Shown: positions 42,501 through 53,617 of the stretch, in pieces | Layout of the letters: each line of letters starts with the position of its first letter | Position numbering within the stretch: position 1 is the first letter of the stretch | NCBI GenBank assembly: GCA_051953655.1 | Contig: JBQCIO010000141.1 | Span: forward strand, 17,341-81,340 | Reading direction: 5' to 3' | Length of the DNA: 64,000 bases | Source of the DNA: JBQCHF01 sp051953655 | Lineage (GTDB): Bacteria; Actinomycetota; Actinomycetes; Motilibacterales; Motilibacteraceae | Made by a program: the position numbers and the translations under genes | The notes under the pieces: model-generated | What the model was told of the DNA's origin: nothing | The model's database searches: none | Seen by the model: the letters and a program-made list of their open reading frames with translations, nothing else

Positions 42501-44354
42501 ATGACGTCTTCCTCGCTGCGCCGCGGTGCCCGCGTCCGCGCGCCCGAGCTGGTGGGCCGTGGCGGCTGGATCGGCACCGGCGGCCAGCCGGTCGACCTCG
42601 CGACGCTGCGCGGCAAGATCGTGCTGCTCGACTTCTGGACCTTCTGCTGCGTCAACTGCCTGCACGTGCTGGACGAGCTGCGGCCGCTGGAGGAGCGGTT
42701 CGCCGACGTGCTGGTCACCGTCGGCGTCCACTCGCCCAAGTTCGTGCACGAGGCCGACCACGACGCCGTGCTGGCGGCGGTGGAGCGCTACGAGGTGCAC
42801 CACCCGGTCCTCGACGACCCGGACCTGACCACCTGGAAGGCCTACGCCGTGCGCGCCTGGCCCACGCTGGTGGTCGTCGACCCCGAGGGCTACGTCGTCG
42901 CGCAGATGTCCGGCGAGGGTCACGCGCACAACCTCGAGGCGCTGCTGCAGGAGCTGGTCGCCGAGCACGAGGCCAAGGGCACGCTGCACCGCGGCGACGG
43001 CCCCTACGTCCCGCCGCCGCCCGCCCCCACCGAGCTGCGCTTCCCCGGCAAGGTGATCGCGCTGCCGGACGGCTCCTACCTCGTGTCGGACACGAAGCAC
43101 CACAGCCTGGTGCAGCTCGACGCCGACGGTGAGACGGTGCTGCGCCGGATCGGCACCGGTGAGCGGGGGCTGACGGACGGGGCCGCCGACGTCGCCCGGT
43201 TCTCCGAGCCGCAGGGGCTGTGCCTGCTGCCCGACGAGGTCCGCCAGCGGGTGGGCTACGACGTCGTGGTCGCCGACAGCGTCAACCACGCCCTGCGCGG
43301 GCTGGTGCTGGCGACCGGCGAGGTGCGCACCGTGGCCGGCACCGGCCGGCAGTGGATGCAGGGCGACCCGAAGCCTTCGGACACCGACCCGCTCACGCCG
43401 CTGTCCACCCCCTGGGACGTCGCCTGGTTCCCGGCGCTGAACGAGGTCGTCGTCGCGATGGCCGGCATCCACCAGCTGTGGCGGTTCGACCCGGTCACCC
43501 CGGCGCTGGCCGTGTGGGCCGGCACCACGAACGAGGGCCTCGTCGACGGCGACGCACCGACCGCCTGGTTCGCGCAGACCTCCGGGCTGACCTCGTCGGC
43601 CGACGGACGGACGCTGTGGATCGCCGACTCCGAGACGTCGTCGCTGCGGCGGATCACCAACGGCGTGGTGCACACCGAGGTCGGCAAGGGGCTGTTCGAC
43701 TTCGGGCACGTGGACGGCCCGGCCGACGAGGCGCTGCTGCAGCACCCGCTCGGCGTCACCGTGCTGCCAGACGGCAGCGTGGCGGTGAGCGACACCTACA
43801 ACGGCGCGGTGCGCCGCTACGACCCGACCACCGGCGAGGTCTCCACCCTGGCGACCGGCCTGGCCGAGCCCAGCGACGCCGTCGTGGTGGACGGCGACCT
43901 GCTCGTGGTCGAGTCGGCCGCGCACCGGCTGGTGCGCATCGTGCTGCCGGAGGAGGCGACGCGGGTGGACGGCGGGGCCTTCCGCACCCAGCGCCCGCCC
44001 ACCGACGTCGCGCCGGGTCCGCTCGAGCTGGAGGTCGTGTTCGTGCCACCGGCCGGGCAGAAGCTCGACGACCGCTACGGGCCGTCGACGCACGTCGTCG
44101 TCTCGTCCTCCCCTCCCGAGCTGCTGCTCGACGGGACCGGGTCCGGGCCGGAGCTTTCTCGTTCCCTGGTCATCTCCGACGCGGTGTCGGAGGGGGTGCT
44201 GCACGTGTCGGTGCGGGCTGCCTCCTGCGACGACGACCCGGCGATCGAGTTCCCGGCGTGCCACGTGCACCAGCAGGACTGGGGGGTTCCGGTCCGGGTG
44301 GTGGCCGGCGGGGAGGACCGGTTGGCGTTGGTGCTGCACGGGATGGACGGGTAG
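42501..44354 (+). CDS. NHL-repeat thioredoxin-like protein
   Basis: 617 residues. A thioredoxin/TlpA-like domain at about 20-155 has a redox CVNC (Cys50-Cys53) in FWTFCCVNCLHVLDEL and the cis-Pro in AWPTLVVVD. NHL beta-propeller repeats follow at about 180-500 (LPDGSYLVSDTKHHSLVQLD, GVTVLPDGSVAVSDTYNGAVRRYD), and the last about 100 residues form a beta-rich domain. The order matches NHLRC2-like proteins. There is no signal peptide, so a cytoplasmic redox scaffold is likely. ATG 42501 is used. Confidence 0.92.
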   Translation: MTSSSLRRGARVRAPELVGRGGWIGTGGQPVDLATLRGKIVLLDFWTFCCVNCLHVLDELRPLEERFADVLVTVGVHSPKFVHEADHDAVLAAVERYEVHHPVLDDPDLTTWKAYAVRAWPTLVVVDPEGYVVAQMSGEGHAHNLEALLQELVAEHEAKGTLHRGDGPYVPPPPAPTELRFPGKVIALPDGSYLVSDTKHHSLVQLDADGETVLRRIGTGERGLTDGAADVARFSEPQGLCLLPDEVRQRVGYDVVVADSVNHALRGLVLATGEVRTVAGTGRQWMQGDPKPSDTDPLTPLSTPWDVAWFPALNEVVVAMAGIHQLWRFDPVTPALAVWAGTTNEGLVDGDAPTAWFAQTSGLTSSADGRTLWIADSETSSLRRITNGVVHTEVGKGLFDFGHVDGPADEALLQHPLGVTVLPDGSVAVSDTYNGAVRRYDPTTGEVSTLATGLAEPSDAVVVDGDLLVVESAAHRLVRIVLPEEATRVDGGAFRTQRPPTDVAPGPLELEVVFVPPAGQKLDDRYGPSTHVVVSSSPPELLLDGTGSGPELSRSLVISDAVSEGVLHVSVRAASCDDDPAIEFPACHVHQQDWGVPVRVVAGGEDRLALVLHGMDG

Positions 44355-44428
44355 GCGTCGGACCCGTCGTCGTACCGGTCGGCGGGCAGGCCCGTCGGCG
44401 GCTTCCGGCGCAGCACGGCACGGTCAAC

Positions 44429-44650
44429 GGCGCTGGCGACGGCGGCCGCGGGCGGGTGGCCGCGTTCCGTTGCCGGCTGCCGGTCCTCCAGGAGCTGAGA
44501 TCACATGGGTGTCACACCCATACGCATCTATGCCTCTGGGTGTGACACCCATGCGAACCGTTCCGTATGAGTGGTCCACCCATGCGGTATCGCGACCGGC
44601 GGCCGGCTGCGAGAGCATCCCCGAGCGGGGCTCCCTCCGTCACCAGCGCC
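44429..44650. repeat. palindromic element with terminal inverted repeats (44.5-kb copy)
   Basis: GGCGCTGGCGACGG at 44429-44442 and the inverted CCTCCGTCACCAGCGCC at 44634-44650 flank a 17-bp perfect hairpin (44504-44520 with 44537-44553). Just outside, GGTCAA (44422-44427) and TTGACC (44652-44657) extend the inverted repeat, interrupted by one base. The 407-bp gap between convergent genes holds no convincing ORF. Confidence 0.7.
44504..44553. repeat. 17-bp perfect inverted repeat
   Basis: CATGGGTGTCACACCCA pairs exactly with 44537-44553 around a 16-base loop. Each arm is itself a palindrome (ATGGGTGT-C-ACACCCAT), so alternative small stems are possible; the same double design is seen at 58090 and 58248. 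Confidence 0.85.
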
Positions 44651-44700
44651 TTTGACCTGGCACCGCTCGACCGCAGGCGGCACGCGGGGACCCCCCGCAC

Positions 44701-44748
44701 GCGAAGGGCGCCCCCACCCGCTTCTCAGCAGGTGAAGACGCCCTTCAC
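44701..44748 (-). terminator. G-U tolerant hairpin after the DUF6458 gene
   Basis: Arms 44701-44718 and 44731-44748 match with four differences; all four are C against T, so in a minus-strand transcript they would be G-U pairs. The stem therefore folds better in RNA of the minus strand, matching the DUF6458 gene that ends at 44762. Confidence 0.65.
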
Positions 44749-44761
44749 GCAAGCGCGAGGC

Positions 44762-44977
44762 TCAGATGTCGTTGTGCACGTGCCGGTCCTCGACCGTCGT
44801 GTGGCTGGTGTGGGTGCGCTGGTTGTTCATGACCAGCGCGATGATGATGCCGAGCACGCCGGCGGCCATGAGGATGTAGCCGACCACGACGAGGTTGACG
44901 CCGCTGATGGCGTCCTGCACGGCGAAGCTGAGGATCGCGCCGACCGCGATGAGGAACACGCTGACGCCGATGCCCAT
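44762..44977 (-). CDS. DUF6458 small membrane protein
   Basis: 71 residues with two transmembrane helices: IGVSVFLIAVGAILSFAV and LVVVGYILMAAGVLGIIIAL, followed by a short charged tail with several His (THTSHTTVEDRHVHNDI). This matches a small actinobacterial family of unknown role. ATG 44977 follows a GGGAGG site. It is convergent with the NHL-thioredoxin gene, and the terminator-like hairpin just after it is oriented for its transcript. Confidence 0.88.
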   Translation of the reverse strand: MGIGVSVFLIAVGAILSFAVQDAISGVNLVVVGYILMAAGVLGIIIALVMNNQRTHTSHTTVEDRHVHNDI

Positions 44978-45075
44978 GGTGGACCCTCCCGGTTCCTGGT
45001 CCGCGCTCGCGAACCGTCCTGGCCCCTGAGGTACCCGCCCGCCCAGCCGCCTACGCCTGCACCCGTGAAACTGAA

Positions 45076-45115
45076 GGAGCGCCCCCTCCCGCGCCGTTGC
45101 GGGTGGGGGCGCTCC
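45076..45115. terminator. 17-bp hairpin after the acyl-CoA dehydrogenase gene
   Basis: GGAGCGCCCCCTCCCGC pairs with 45099-45115, one mismatch, loop six bases. It lies 21 bp after the stop of the acyl-CoA dehydrogenase gene and before the DUF6458 gene on the same strand. Confidence 0.75.
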
Positions 45116-45135
45116 TCACGCAGGACGAGGACGTC

Positions 45136-46986
45136 CTAGAACGCGGCCTCGGGCAGGTCCATGACGTCGTTGTCGACGGCCTCGGCCACCGCGCGCTGGG
45201 CGGACAGCAGCGGCAGGACCTGGCCGGCGAACCACTTGGCCGCGGCCACCTTGCCCTCGTAGAACGAGCGGTCCTTCTCCGACGCGCCGTCGGACAGACG
45301 GGTGATGGCCACCTCGGCCTGGCGGAGCAGCAGCCACGCGACGACGAGGTCGCCCGAGGCCATGAGTAGGCGAGAGGTGTTCAGGCCCACCTTGTAGATG
45401 TTGCGCGGGTCCTCGGCGGCGGTGGTGAGCTGGCCGACCATCGCCCCGACGATGCCCTGGACGTCCTCGATCGCCTTGCCCAGCAGGTCGCGCTCGGCGG
45501 CGAGGCGGCCGTTGCCGGCGTCACCCTTGGCGAACTCCTGGATCTGCGTCATCAGCGTGGTCAGCGCCTGGCCCTTGTCCCGCACGATCTTGCGGAAGAA
45601 GAAGTCCTGGCCCTGGATGGCCGTGGTGCCCTCGTAGAGGGTGTCGATCTTGGAGTCGCGGATGTACTGCTCGAGCGGGTAGTCCTGCAGGAAGCCCGAC
45701 CCGCCGTAGGTCTGCAGTGACTCGGCGCCCAGCAGGGCGTAGGACTTCTCCGAGCCGTAGCCCTTGACGATGGGCAGCAGCAGGTCGTTGAGCCGCTCGA
45801 GCAGCTGCACGTCCTCGTCGGCCGCCTCGCCCACCGCGATCGCGTCCTGGATGGTCGCGGTGTAGAGCACCAGCGCGCGCATGCCCTCGGCGTAGGCCTT
45901 CTGCGTCATGAGCGAGCGGCGCACGTCGGGGTGGTGGGTGATGGTGACCCGCGGCGCGGTCTTATCGGTCATCTGGGTCAGGTCCGCGCCCTGCACCCGG
46001 TTCTTCGCGTAGTCCAGCGCGTTGAGGTAGCCGGTGGACAGGGTGGCGATCGCCTTGGTGCCGACCATCATCCGGGCCGACTCGATGATCTTGAACATCT
46101 GGGCGATGCCGTCGTGCACCTCGCCGACCAGCCAGCCCTGAGCCGGGATGCCGTCGATCTCGCCGAAGCGCAGCTCGCAGGTGGTGGAGACCTTCAGGCC
46201 CATCTTGTGCTCGACATTGGTGACGAAGGCGCCGTTGCGCTCGCCCAGTTCGCCGGTCTCGGCGTCGAAGTGGAACTTGGGCACGAAGAACAGCGACAGG
46301 CCCTTGGTGCCCGGGCCGCCGGCGCCCTCGACGCCCTCGGGGCGGGCGAGCACCAGGTGGATGATGTTCTCGGTCATGTCGTGCTCGGCCGAGGTGATGA
46401 AGCGCTTCACGCCCTCGATGTGCCAGGAGCCGTCCGGCTGCGGGATCGCCTTGGTACGGCCCGCGCCGACGTCGGAGCCGGCGTCGGGCTCGGTGAGGAC
46501 CATGGTGGACCCCCACTGCTTCTCGGCCATGAGCTGCGCCCAGCGCTTCTGCTCCGGCGTGCCGAGGTCCCACACGATCTTCGCGAAGCCGGCGCCGGCG
46601 GCGAACATGTGGATGGCCGGGTTGGCGCCGAGCACCATCTCGTGGGCGGCCCAGCGCACCGACGGCGGGCACGGGGTGCCGCCGAGCTCCTCGGGCAGGT
46701 CCAGGTAGGCCCAGCCGGCGTCCATGTAGGTCTTGTAGTCCTTGGCGAACGAGGCCGGGACGGTGACCGAGTAGGTGGCCGGGTCGTAGACCGGCGGGTT
46801 GCGGTCGGCGTCGGTGAAGCTCTCCGCGAGCACCCCGGTGCACAGCTGCTCGACCTCGCCGAGGATCGCGCGGGCGGTGTCCTCGTCCAGGTCGGCGTAG
46901 CGGCCGGACCCGAGGATCTCCTGCCGGTCGAGGACCTCGAAGAGGTTGAACTCGATGTCGCGCAGGTTGCTCTTGTAGTGGCCCAT
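45136..46986 (-). CDS. acyl-CoA dehydrogenase (FadE5-like)
   Basis: 616 residues, longer than classical acyl-CoA dehydrogenases and like the AcdA/FadE5 group, which has extra N- and C-terminal parts. MGHYKSNLRDIEFNLFEVL opens the protein; STMVLTEPDAGSDVG is the FAD/substrate segment, RFITSAEHDMTENI and LSLFFVPKFHFD follow, and QTYGGSGFLQDYPLEQYIRD with DTLYEGTTAIQGQDF holds the likely catalytic Glu region. It oxidises fatty acyl-CoA; FadE5 of mycobacteria acts on a broad range of chain lengths. A double inverted repeat, probably an operator, stands 58-94 bp upstream. Confidence 0.93.
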   Translation of the reverse strand: MGHYKSNLRDIEFNLFEVLDRQEILGSGRYADLDEDTARAILGEVEQLCTGVLAESFTDADRNPPVYDPATYSVTVPASFAKDYKTYMDAGWAYLDLPEELGGTPCPPSVRWAAHEMVLGANPAIHMFAAGAGFAKIVWDLGTPEQKRWAQLMAEKQWGSTMVLTEPDAGSDVGAGRTKAIPQPDGSWHIEGVKRFITSAEHDMTENIIHLVLARPEGVEGAGGPGTKGLSLFFVPKFHFDAETGELGERNGAFVTNVEHKMGLKVSTTCELRFGEIDGIPAQGWLVGEVHDGIAQMFKIIESARMMVGTKAIATLSTGYLNALDYAKNRVQGADLTQMTDKTAPRVTITHHPDVRRSLMTQKAYAEGMRALVLYTATIQDAIAVGEAADEDVQLLERLNDLLLPIVKGYGSEKSYALLGAESLQTYGGSGFLQDYPLEQYIRDSKIDTLYEGTTAIQGQDFFFRKIVRDKGQALTTLMTQIQEFAKGDAGNGRLAAERDLLGKAIEDVQGIVGAMVGQLTTAAEDPRNIYKVGLNTSRLLMASGDLVVAWLLLRQAEVAITRLSDGASEKDRSFYEGKVAAAKWFAGQVLPLLSAQRAVAEAVDNDVMDLPEAAF

Positions 46987-47043
46987 GGACCAGACCTTTC
47001 GAGGATGCTCCGGGCGGACGTCGCCGGGCTGCAGACGCGGGTC

Positions 47044-47080
47044 TACCGGCGAGTAACAAGCATCATGCTACTCGCCGGTA
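47044..47080. promoter_or_regulatory. dual TAC-N6-GTA operator upstream of acyl-CoA dehydrogenase
   Basis: TACCGGCGAGTA at 47044-47055 and its exact complement TACTCGCCGGTA at 47069-47080 are 13 bp apart. Each arm is itself TAC-N6-GTA, so two binding sites in mirror orientation are present, a TetR-type arrangement. It stands 58-94 bp before the gene start. Confidence 0.6.
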
Positions 47081-47111
47081 ACCAACGCAAGCGGAGGTCG
47101 GCCCGGCCTGG

Positions 47112-48665
47112 CTACCGGTGGTCGTGCTGGTGCCCGTGGGGCTGTGCCCGGTGCTGCCGCCCGCCCCGCAGGTCGACGTCGTCGCTCCCCTGGGTGCCGG
47201 GGAGATAGCGCTCCGGGTCGGCCAGGAACTGGTCCCGGCAGCCCGGCGAGCAGAAGGAGACGGTGCGGCCGTCGTGCACGGCGGTGGCGGCCGGGTGCTC
47301 CGGGTCGACCCCCATCCCGCAGACCGGGTCGGTCGTCGCCCGGTCGGCCGGGCCGGCCGCGGCTGCGTCGGTGCCCGGCGAGGTGCCCGACGCGGTCAGG
47401 TAGCGGGCGGGCTCGGCGCGGAAGCGGTCGCGGCACCGGTCGGAGCAGAAGAACACGGTCTGCCCCTCGTGCTCGGTGGTCGCTCCCGGGTTGGCACGCT
47501 CGACCTGCATCCCGCACACCGGGTCCTTGGCGTAGTCCTGCCCGCCGCCGAGGCGCTCGCGGTTGCGGTAGGTCAGGTAGACCGCGGCGGCCACCACCAG
47601 GAAGACGAGGTTGAGCACGGTCGTGTAGTTCCACGTGAACCCGGTGGGGGCGATCTCGGTGCGCCGGTCCGGTGCGGGGATGCCCACGGCGCGGAAGAGC
47701 AGGTCGACGGCGAGGCCCGCGACGCCCATCACGACCCAGAAGGTGAAGAACAGGCGCACCGCCACGCGGCGGCCGTAGAACTTGGCGTAGATGAGGACCA
47801 GCGGCAGCGCGATGAGGTCGGCGAAGACGAACGCCACGGTGCCGCCGAAGGAGATCCCGCCCTCGTAGAGCGCCGCGGCCAGGGGCACGTTGCCCACCGA
47901 GCAGACGAAGCTGATGAAGGCGATGAACGGCCCCACCACCACGTTCTCGACGTCGGTCAGCACGCCGTGCCCGCTGACGAAGACGGCGCCGTACACCGAG
48001 GCCGGGACGGCGACGGCCAGGATCCCGGCGAGCAGGTACCCCAGCAGCAGCTCGCGGCGCAGCATGGTCACGTCCGACACCGCGTAGCCCGCAGCGTCGG
48101 CCCAGCCGGCCCGGCTGCGCAGCCGCCGGCGCAGCGGCCGGTCGTCGCCGGGGACGTCGCCGTGGCCCTCGTGCGCGCCCTGCCCGCCAGCACCGTGCCC
48201 CCCGTCCGCCCCGGTGTGCGCCCGCGCCTCCTCCACCAGGCGGGCGGGGAAGACCCGCGGGGCGACCAGCACGAGCAGCGCGACCATGATCACGCCGCCG
48301 ACGAGCTCGGCCGCGGCGAACTGCCAGCCCATGAGCAGCCAGAGCACGATGCCGAGCTCGAGGACCAGGTTGGTGCTGGCGAACATGAAGACCATCGCGG
48401 TGGTGAAGTCCGCGCCGCGACGGAACAGCGAGCGCGCCAGGGCGCTCGCGGCGTAGGAGCAGCTCGAGCTGGCCGCGCCGATCAACGAGGTGCGCACGAT
48501 GGTCCGGGGGCGGTGGTCGCCCATCACCCGCTCCATCTCCGCGCGGCTGACGAACGACTGCACCATCCCGGACAGCGTGAAGCCGAGGATGAGCGCCCAG
48601 AGGGTCTCCCAGAACATGAAGAAGCCCTCGACGACGCAGTCCCACGCGGTGCTGAGCACGGTCAT
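47112..48665 (-). CDS. permease fused to two YHS domains and a His-rich tail
   Basis: 517 residues. The N-terminal about 390 residues are a predicted permease (UPF0718/ArsP-like, about eight helices) with TSLIGAASSSCSYAASALAR and SFVCSVGNVPLAAALYEGG, the repeated Cys-Ser motifs of this family, and a His-rich loop (HEGHGDVPGDD region). Two YHS domains follow, each with DPVCGM and FCSxxCRDxF (about 395-440 and 455-500), and the tail is His-rich (QHRAQPHGHQHDH). YHS domains bind metal in other transport proteins; metal or metalloid export is likely but unproven. ATG 48665 is used. A stop lies 125 bp before the acyl-CoA dehydrogenase gene. Confidence 0.88.
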   Translation of the reverse strand: MTVLSTAWDCVVEGFFMFWETLWALILGFTLSGMVQSFVSRAEMERVMGDHRPRTIVRTSLIGAASSSCSYAASALARSLFRRGADFTTAMVFMFASTNLVLELGIVLWLLMGWQFAAAELVGGVIMVALLVLVAPRVFPARLVEEARAHTGADGGHGAGGQGAHEGHGDVPGDDRPLRRRLRSRAGWADAAGYAVSDVTMLRRELLLGYLLAGILAVAVPASVYGAVFVSGHGVLTDVENVVVGPFIAFISFVCSVGNVPLAAALYEGGISFGGTVAFVFADLIALPLVLIYAKFYGRRVAVRLFFTFWVVMGVAGLAVDLLFRAVGIPAPDRRTEIAPTGFTWNYTTVLNLVFLVVAAAVYLTYRNRERLGGGQDYAKDPVCGMQVERANPGATTEHEGQTVFFCSDRCRDRFRAEPARYLTASGTSPGTDAAAAGPADRATTDPVCGMGVDPEHPAATAVHDGRTVSFCSPGCRDQFLADPERYLPGTQGSDDVDLRGGRQHRAQPHGHQHDHR

Positions 48666-48729
48666 AGCGACCGGTGTACCCCTGCAAGCGTGGCGGCACC
48701 CCGGGTGGGGTGGTCGGTCTCGGCTGCCG

Positions 48730-49599
48730 CTAGCGCTGCCCCGCGTGCCGGTGCAGGGCCAGCTGGCTCGCCTGGTCGGGCACCCGCGGGGCGTCCAGCC
48801 ACTCCCGGGTCGAGCGCAGCGCCCGCTCGACCAGCTCGCCGCTGCGGGAGAAGTCGGCCGGCGACACCGACAGCGGGCACAGCGGAGGCACCACCCGCAG
48901 GTCCACCTCGTGCTGCAGGGCGGCGACGTCGAGGAGCAGCCGGCGCTGGACCGCCAGGGTCACCGCGTGCAGGGCGGTGCCCAGCGCCGAGCGGGGCGGC
49001 GCGGTGAGGGCGCACGCGTAGCCGGTGGGCAGGACGACCACCTGCCCGGCCCCGAGCTCCACGGCGACCGAGATCGGCGAGTTGTCCACCACGCCGCCGT
49101 CGACCAGCACATGGTCCTCGACGGCGACCGGCGGGAGCACGCCGGGCAGGGCGGCGCTGGCGAGCACGGCGTCGACGGCCGGTCCGGTGGACAGCACGAC
49201 CTCGTGGCCGGTGAGGACGTCGGTGGCGACGACGTGCACCGGCACCGGGGCGTCCTCGAGCCGGTCGAAGGCCAGGTGACGCCGGACCAGCCGCCGCAGC
49301 GGCCCACCGTCGACCAGGGAGCTGCGCAATCCCGCGACGGCGGCCACGGCCCCCACCCCCGGCAGCGGCCGCAGCGGCAGGGGGAACACGTCCCGCCGCC
49401 GCAGCCGCCGCCAGACCCGCTCCAGCTCCAGGACGCCGGGAAGGGTCGGGTCCGCGGCGAGGAACGCGGCGTTGAGCGCGCCGACCGAGGAGCCGACGAC
49501 CAGGTCCGGCACGGTCCCCCGCTCGGCGAGGGCGAGGAGCATGCCGACCTGGACCGCCCCGAGGGTCCCGCCCCCGGAGAGCACGAAGGCCATGGTCAT
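48730..49599 (-). CDS. patatin-like phospholipase
   Basis: 289 residues. The oxyanion-hole motif GGGTLGAV is at about 9-16, the nucleophile elbow GSSVG places Ser38, and the catalytic Asp is in LVDGGVVDNSP near 166. That is the Ser-Asp dyad of patatin lipases, as in RssA-type proteins. It hydrolyses acyl esters, probably lipids. No signal or membrane anchor is seen. ATG 49599 or the ATG two codons on both fit. The gene lies between the permease gene and the DUF2231 gene on the same strand. Confidence 0.9.
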   Translation of the reverse strand: MTMAFVLSGGGTLGAVQVGMLLALAERGTVPDLVVGSSVGALNAAFLAADPTLPGVLELERVWRRLRRRDVFPLPLRPLPGVGAVAAVAGLRSSLVDGGPLRRLVRRHLAFDRLEDAPVPVHVVATDVLTGHEVVLSTGPAVDAVLASAALPGVLPPVAVEDHVLVDGGVVDNSPISVAVELGAGQVVVLPTGYACALTAPPRSALGTALHAVTLAVQRRLLLDVAALQHEVDLRVVPPLCPLSVSPADFSRSGELVERALRSTREWLDAPRVPDQASQLALHRHAGQR

Positions 49600-49635
49600 C
49601 GGATCACCATCCGGTCGCGGCTCACCGGTCGCGGG

Positions 49636-50232
49636 TCAGCTGGTGGGCTCGGTGACCTCGGTGGCCTTCTGCCCCGGCCGCAGGTCGACCTCGTCCCGGT
49701 GCCAGACCGGGGAGTCGGTCGCGGTCTCGACGTTGAAGCCGTAGTCGAAGACCAGCGAGCCGCCGATCGTCGCCCCCGGCACGACCAGCACGGCGGCCAG
49801 CACGGAGAGGACGACCACCAGGGCCGGCGTGGCGCCGCGGTCGGCCCAGACGAGCCCGCGCAGGGCGAGGTCGGCGAGGACGAGCAGCGTCACGGTGACC
49901 ATGGTCAGCGCGTGCGCGTTCACGGTGCGGCGGGCCTGCGTGCCCGGCTCGCTGGAGCGGTGCCAGTCCGCCCACCCGGTGAGCGCCGCCAGCACCGAGA
50001 CCGCGGCGCCGCCCAGCAGCACCCAGGTGCCGGCGAGGAACAGCTGCCGGGCGAGGTCGGGGTGGCCGCCGTGCAGCGCCGCCGAGAGCCCGTCGAAGAG
50101 CGCGGCGAACAGGTAGGCCGCGATCGGCACGTCGGTGAGCGGTGGGTGGGAGGGCTTGCCGGCCAGGCCGCGCAGCCCGCGGTTCTCGCGATGGGTGAGG
50201 GTGAGCGCGGGGCGGAACGAGACGTGGCGCAT
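49636..50232 (-). CDS. DUF2231 membrane protein
   Basis: 198 residues with four transmembrane helices. The family hallmarks are GKPSHPPLTDVPIAAYLFAALFD (HPxLTDxPIG-like) and LTGWADWHRSS, followed by RTVNAHALTMVTVTLLVL. DUF2231 proteins are of unknown function; some are linked to haem or redox proteins. ATG 50232 follows GGAGG. It is divergent from the HTH regulator with a palindromic operator in the 141-bp gap, so the regulator likely controls it. Confidence 0.87.
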   Translation of the reverse strand: MRHVSFRPALTLTHRENRGLRGLAGKPSHPPLTDVPIAAYLFAALFDGLSAALHGGHPDLARQLFLAGTWVLLGGAAVSVLAALTGWADWHRSSEPGTQARRTVNAHALTMVTVTLLVLADLALRGLVWADRGATPALVVVLSVLAAVLVVPGATIGGSLVFDYGFNVETATDSPVWHRDEVDLRPGQKATEVTEPTS

Positions 50233-50335
50233 CGAGGGCCTCCAGGCGGCGCGAGGGTGGTGCTCGGGGACGTGCAGATCGGGGCAGGCCGTACGTTGAC
50301 GGCGGCGGCTGCGGCGCGGGACACTAACGACAGTC

Positions 50336-50350
50336 TCTATTGGTAATAGA
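50336..50350. promoter_or_regulatory. TCTATT-GGT-AATAGA operator
   Basis: A perfect 6-bp-arm palindrome in an AT-rich patch, in the divergent region between the DUF2231 gene and the HTH regulator. It stands 23 bp before the regulator start and 104 bp before the DUF2231 start. Confidence 0.55.
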
Positions 50351-50373
50351 CCTCGGGAACGGAGGTGTCAACC

Positions 50374-51099
50374 ATGGGCGCGACGCCAGACGACGGGGAC
50401 GTGGGTGGCTGGCAGACGGTGCAGCTGCTCACCGAGCCCACCCGGCGCCAGGTCCTGGAGGCGGTGCGGGAGGCGCGCACCCCGTGCACCCGGGACGAGG
50501 TGGCGGCGTCCTGCGGGATCAGCCGCCGGCTGGCCGCCTTCCACCTCGACCAGCTCGCCGACGCCGGCCTGCTCGAGGTCGACTACGCCCGCCCGCCCGG
50601 CCGCAGCGGACCGGGTGCCGGGAGGCCGGCGAAGCGCTACCGGTGGCGGCCGGTCGAGGTGGGGGTCACGCTGCCCCCGCGCCGCTACGACCTGATGGCG
50701 CGGGTGCTCGCCACCGGCCTGCGCGAGGCGCCCGCCGCCGTCGAGGCCGCGCGCGTGGCCGCGGAGGAGGAGGGCCGCCGGCTCGGCGGGGAGGCGCGGA
50801 CGGGCGACGGCCCGGACGCCGCCGAGGCGCAGGCGGGGGACGGCCTGGACGCCGTCGCCGCCCGGCTCACCGGGCTCGGCTACGAGCCCTGCCGCGCGGA
50901 CGACGAGCTGCGGCTGCGCAACTGCCCCTTCGACTCCGCGGTCGACGTCGCCCCCGAGCTGGTGTGCGGGCTCAACGAGCGCTTCGTGACCGGGCTCGTG
51001 GCCGGCCTGGGCGTCGACGACGTCGAGGCCGTCCTCGCCCCGGCGCCGCCGGACTGCTGCGTCGGGCTCCGGCTCAGAGCGGCCGAGGCCGCCGGCTGA
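50374..51099 (+). CDS. HTH regulator with C-terminal Cys cluster
   Basis: 241 residues. An ArsR-like winged helix at about 15-85 (LTEPTRRQVLEAVREA, ISRRLAAFHLDQLADAGLLEVDY) is followed by a sensory domain with Cys in YEPCRADDELRLRNCPF, PELVCGLNERFV and PDCCVGL. This pattern is that of the SufR-like or iron-sulfur-type regulators of actinobacteria, which may hold an Fe-S cluster. It probably senses redox state or iron, represses its own gene and the divergent DUF2231 gene. ATG 50374 with GGAGG 8 bases upstream is preferred to a GTG three codons earlier. Confidence 0.85.
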   Translation: MGATPDDGDVGGWQTVQLLTEPTRRQVLEAVREARTPCTRDEVAASCGISRRLAAFHLDQLADAGLLEVDYARPPGRSGPGAGRPAKRYRWRPVEVGVTLPPRRYDLMARVLATGLREAPAAVEAARVAAEEEGRRLGGEARTGDGPDAAEAQAGDGLDAVAARLTGLGYEPCRADDELRLRNCPFDSAVDVAPELVCGLNERFVTGLVAGLGVDDVEAVLAPAPPDCCVGLRLRAAEAAG

Positions 51100-51199
51100 C
51101 CGATCGGGAACGGATCAGGAACGCACGAAGCCGGCGTGCGCCGAATCCCCCTACGGTGACGGGGAGCGCCACGCACGGTGGCGCGAGCGGGGAGGGCCG

Positions 51200-53611
<2,412 letters not shown>

Positions 53612-53617
53612 GAGAGG

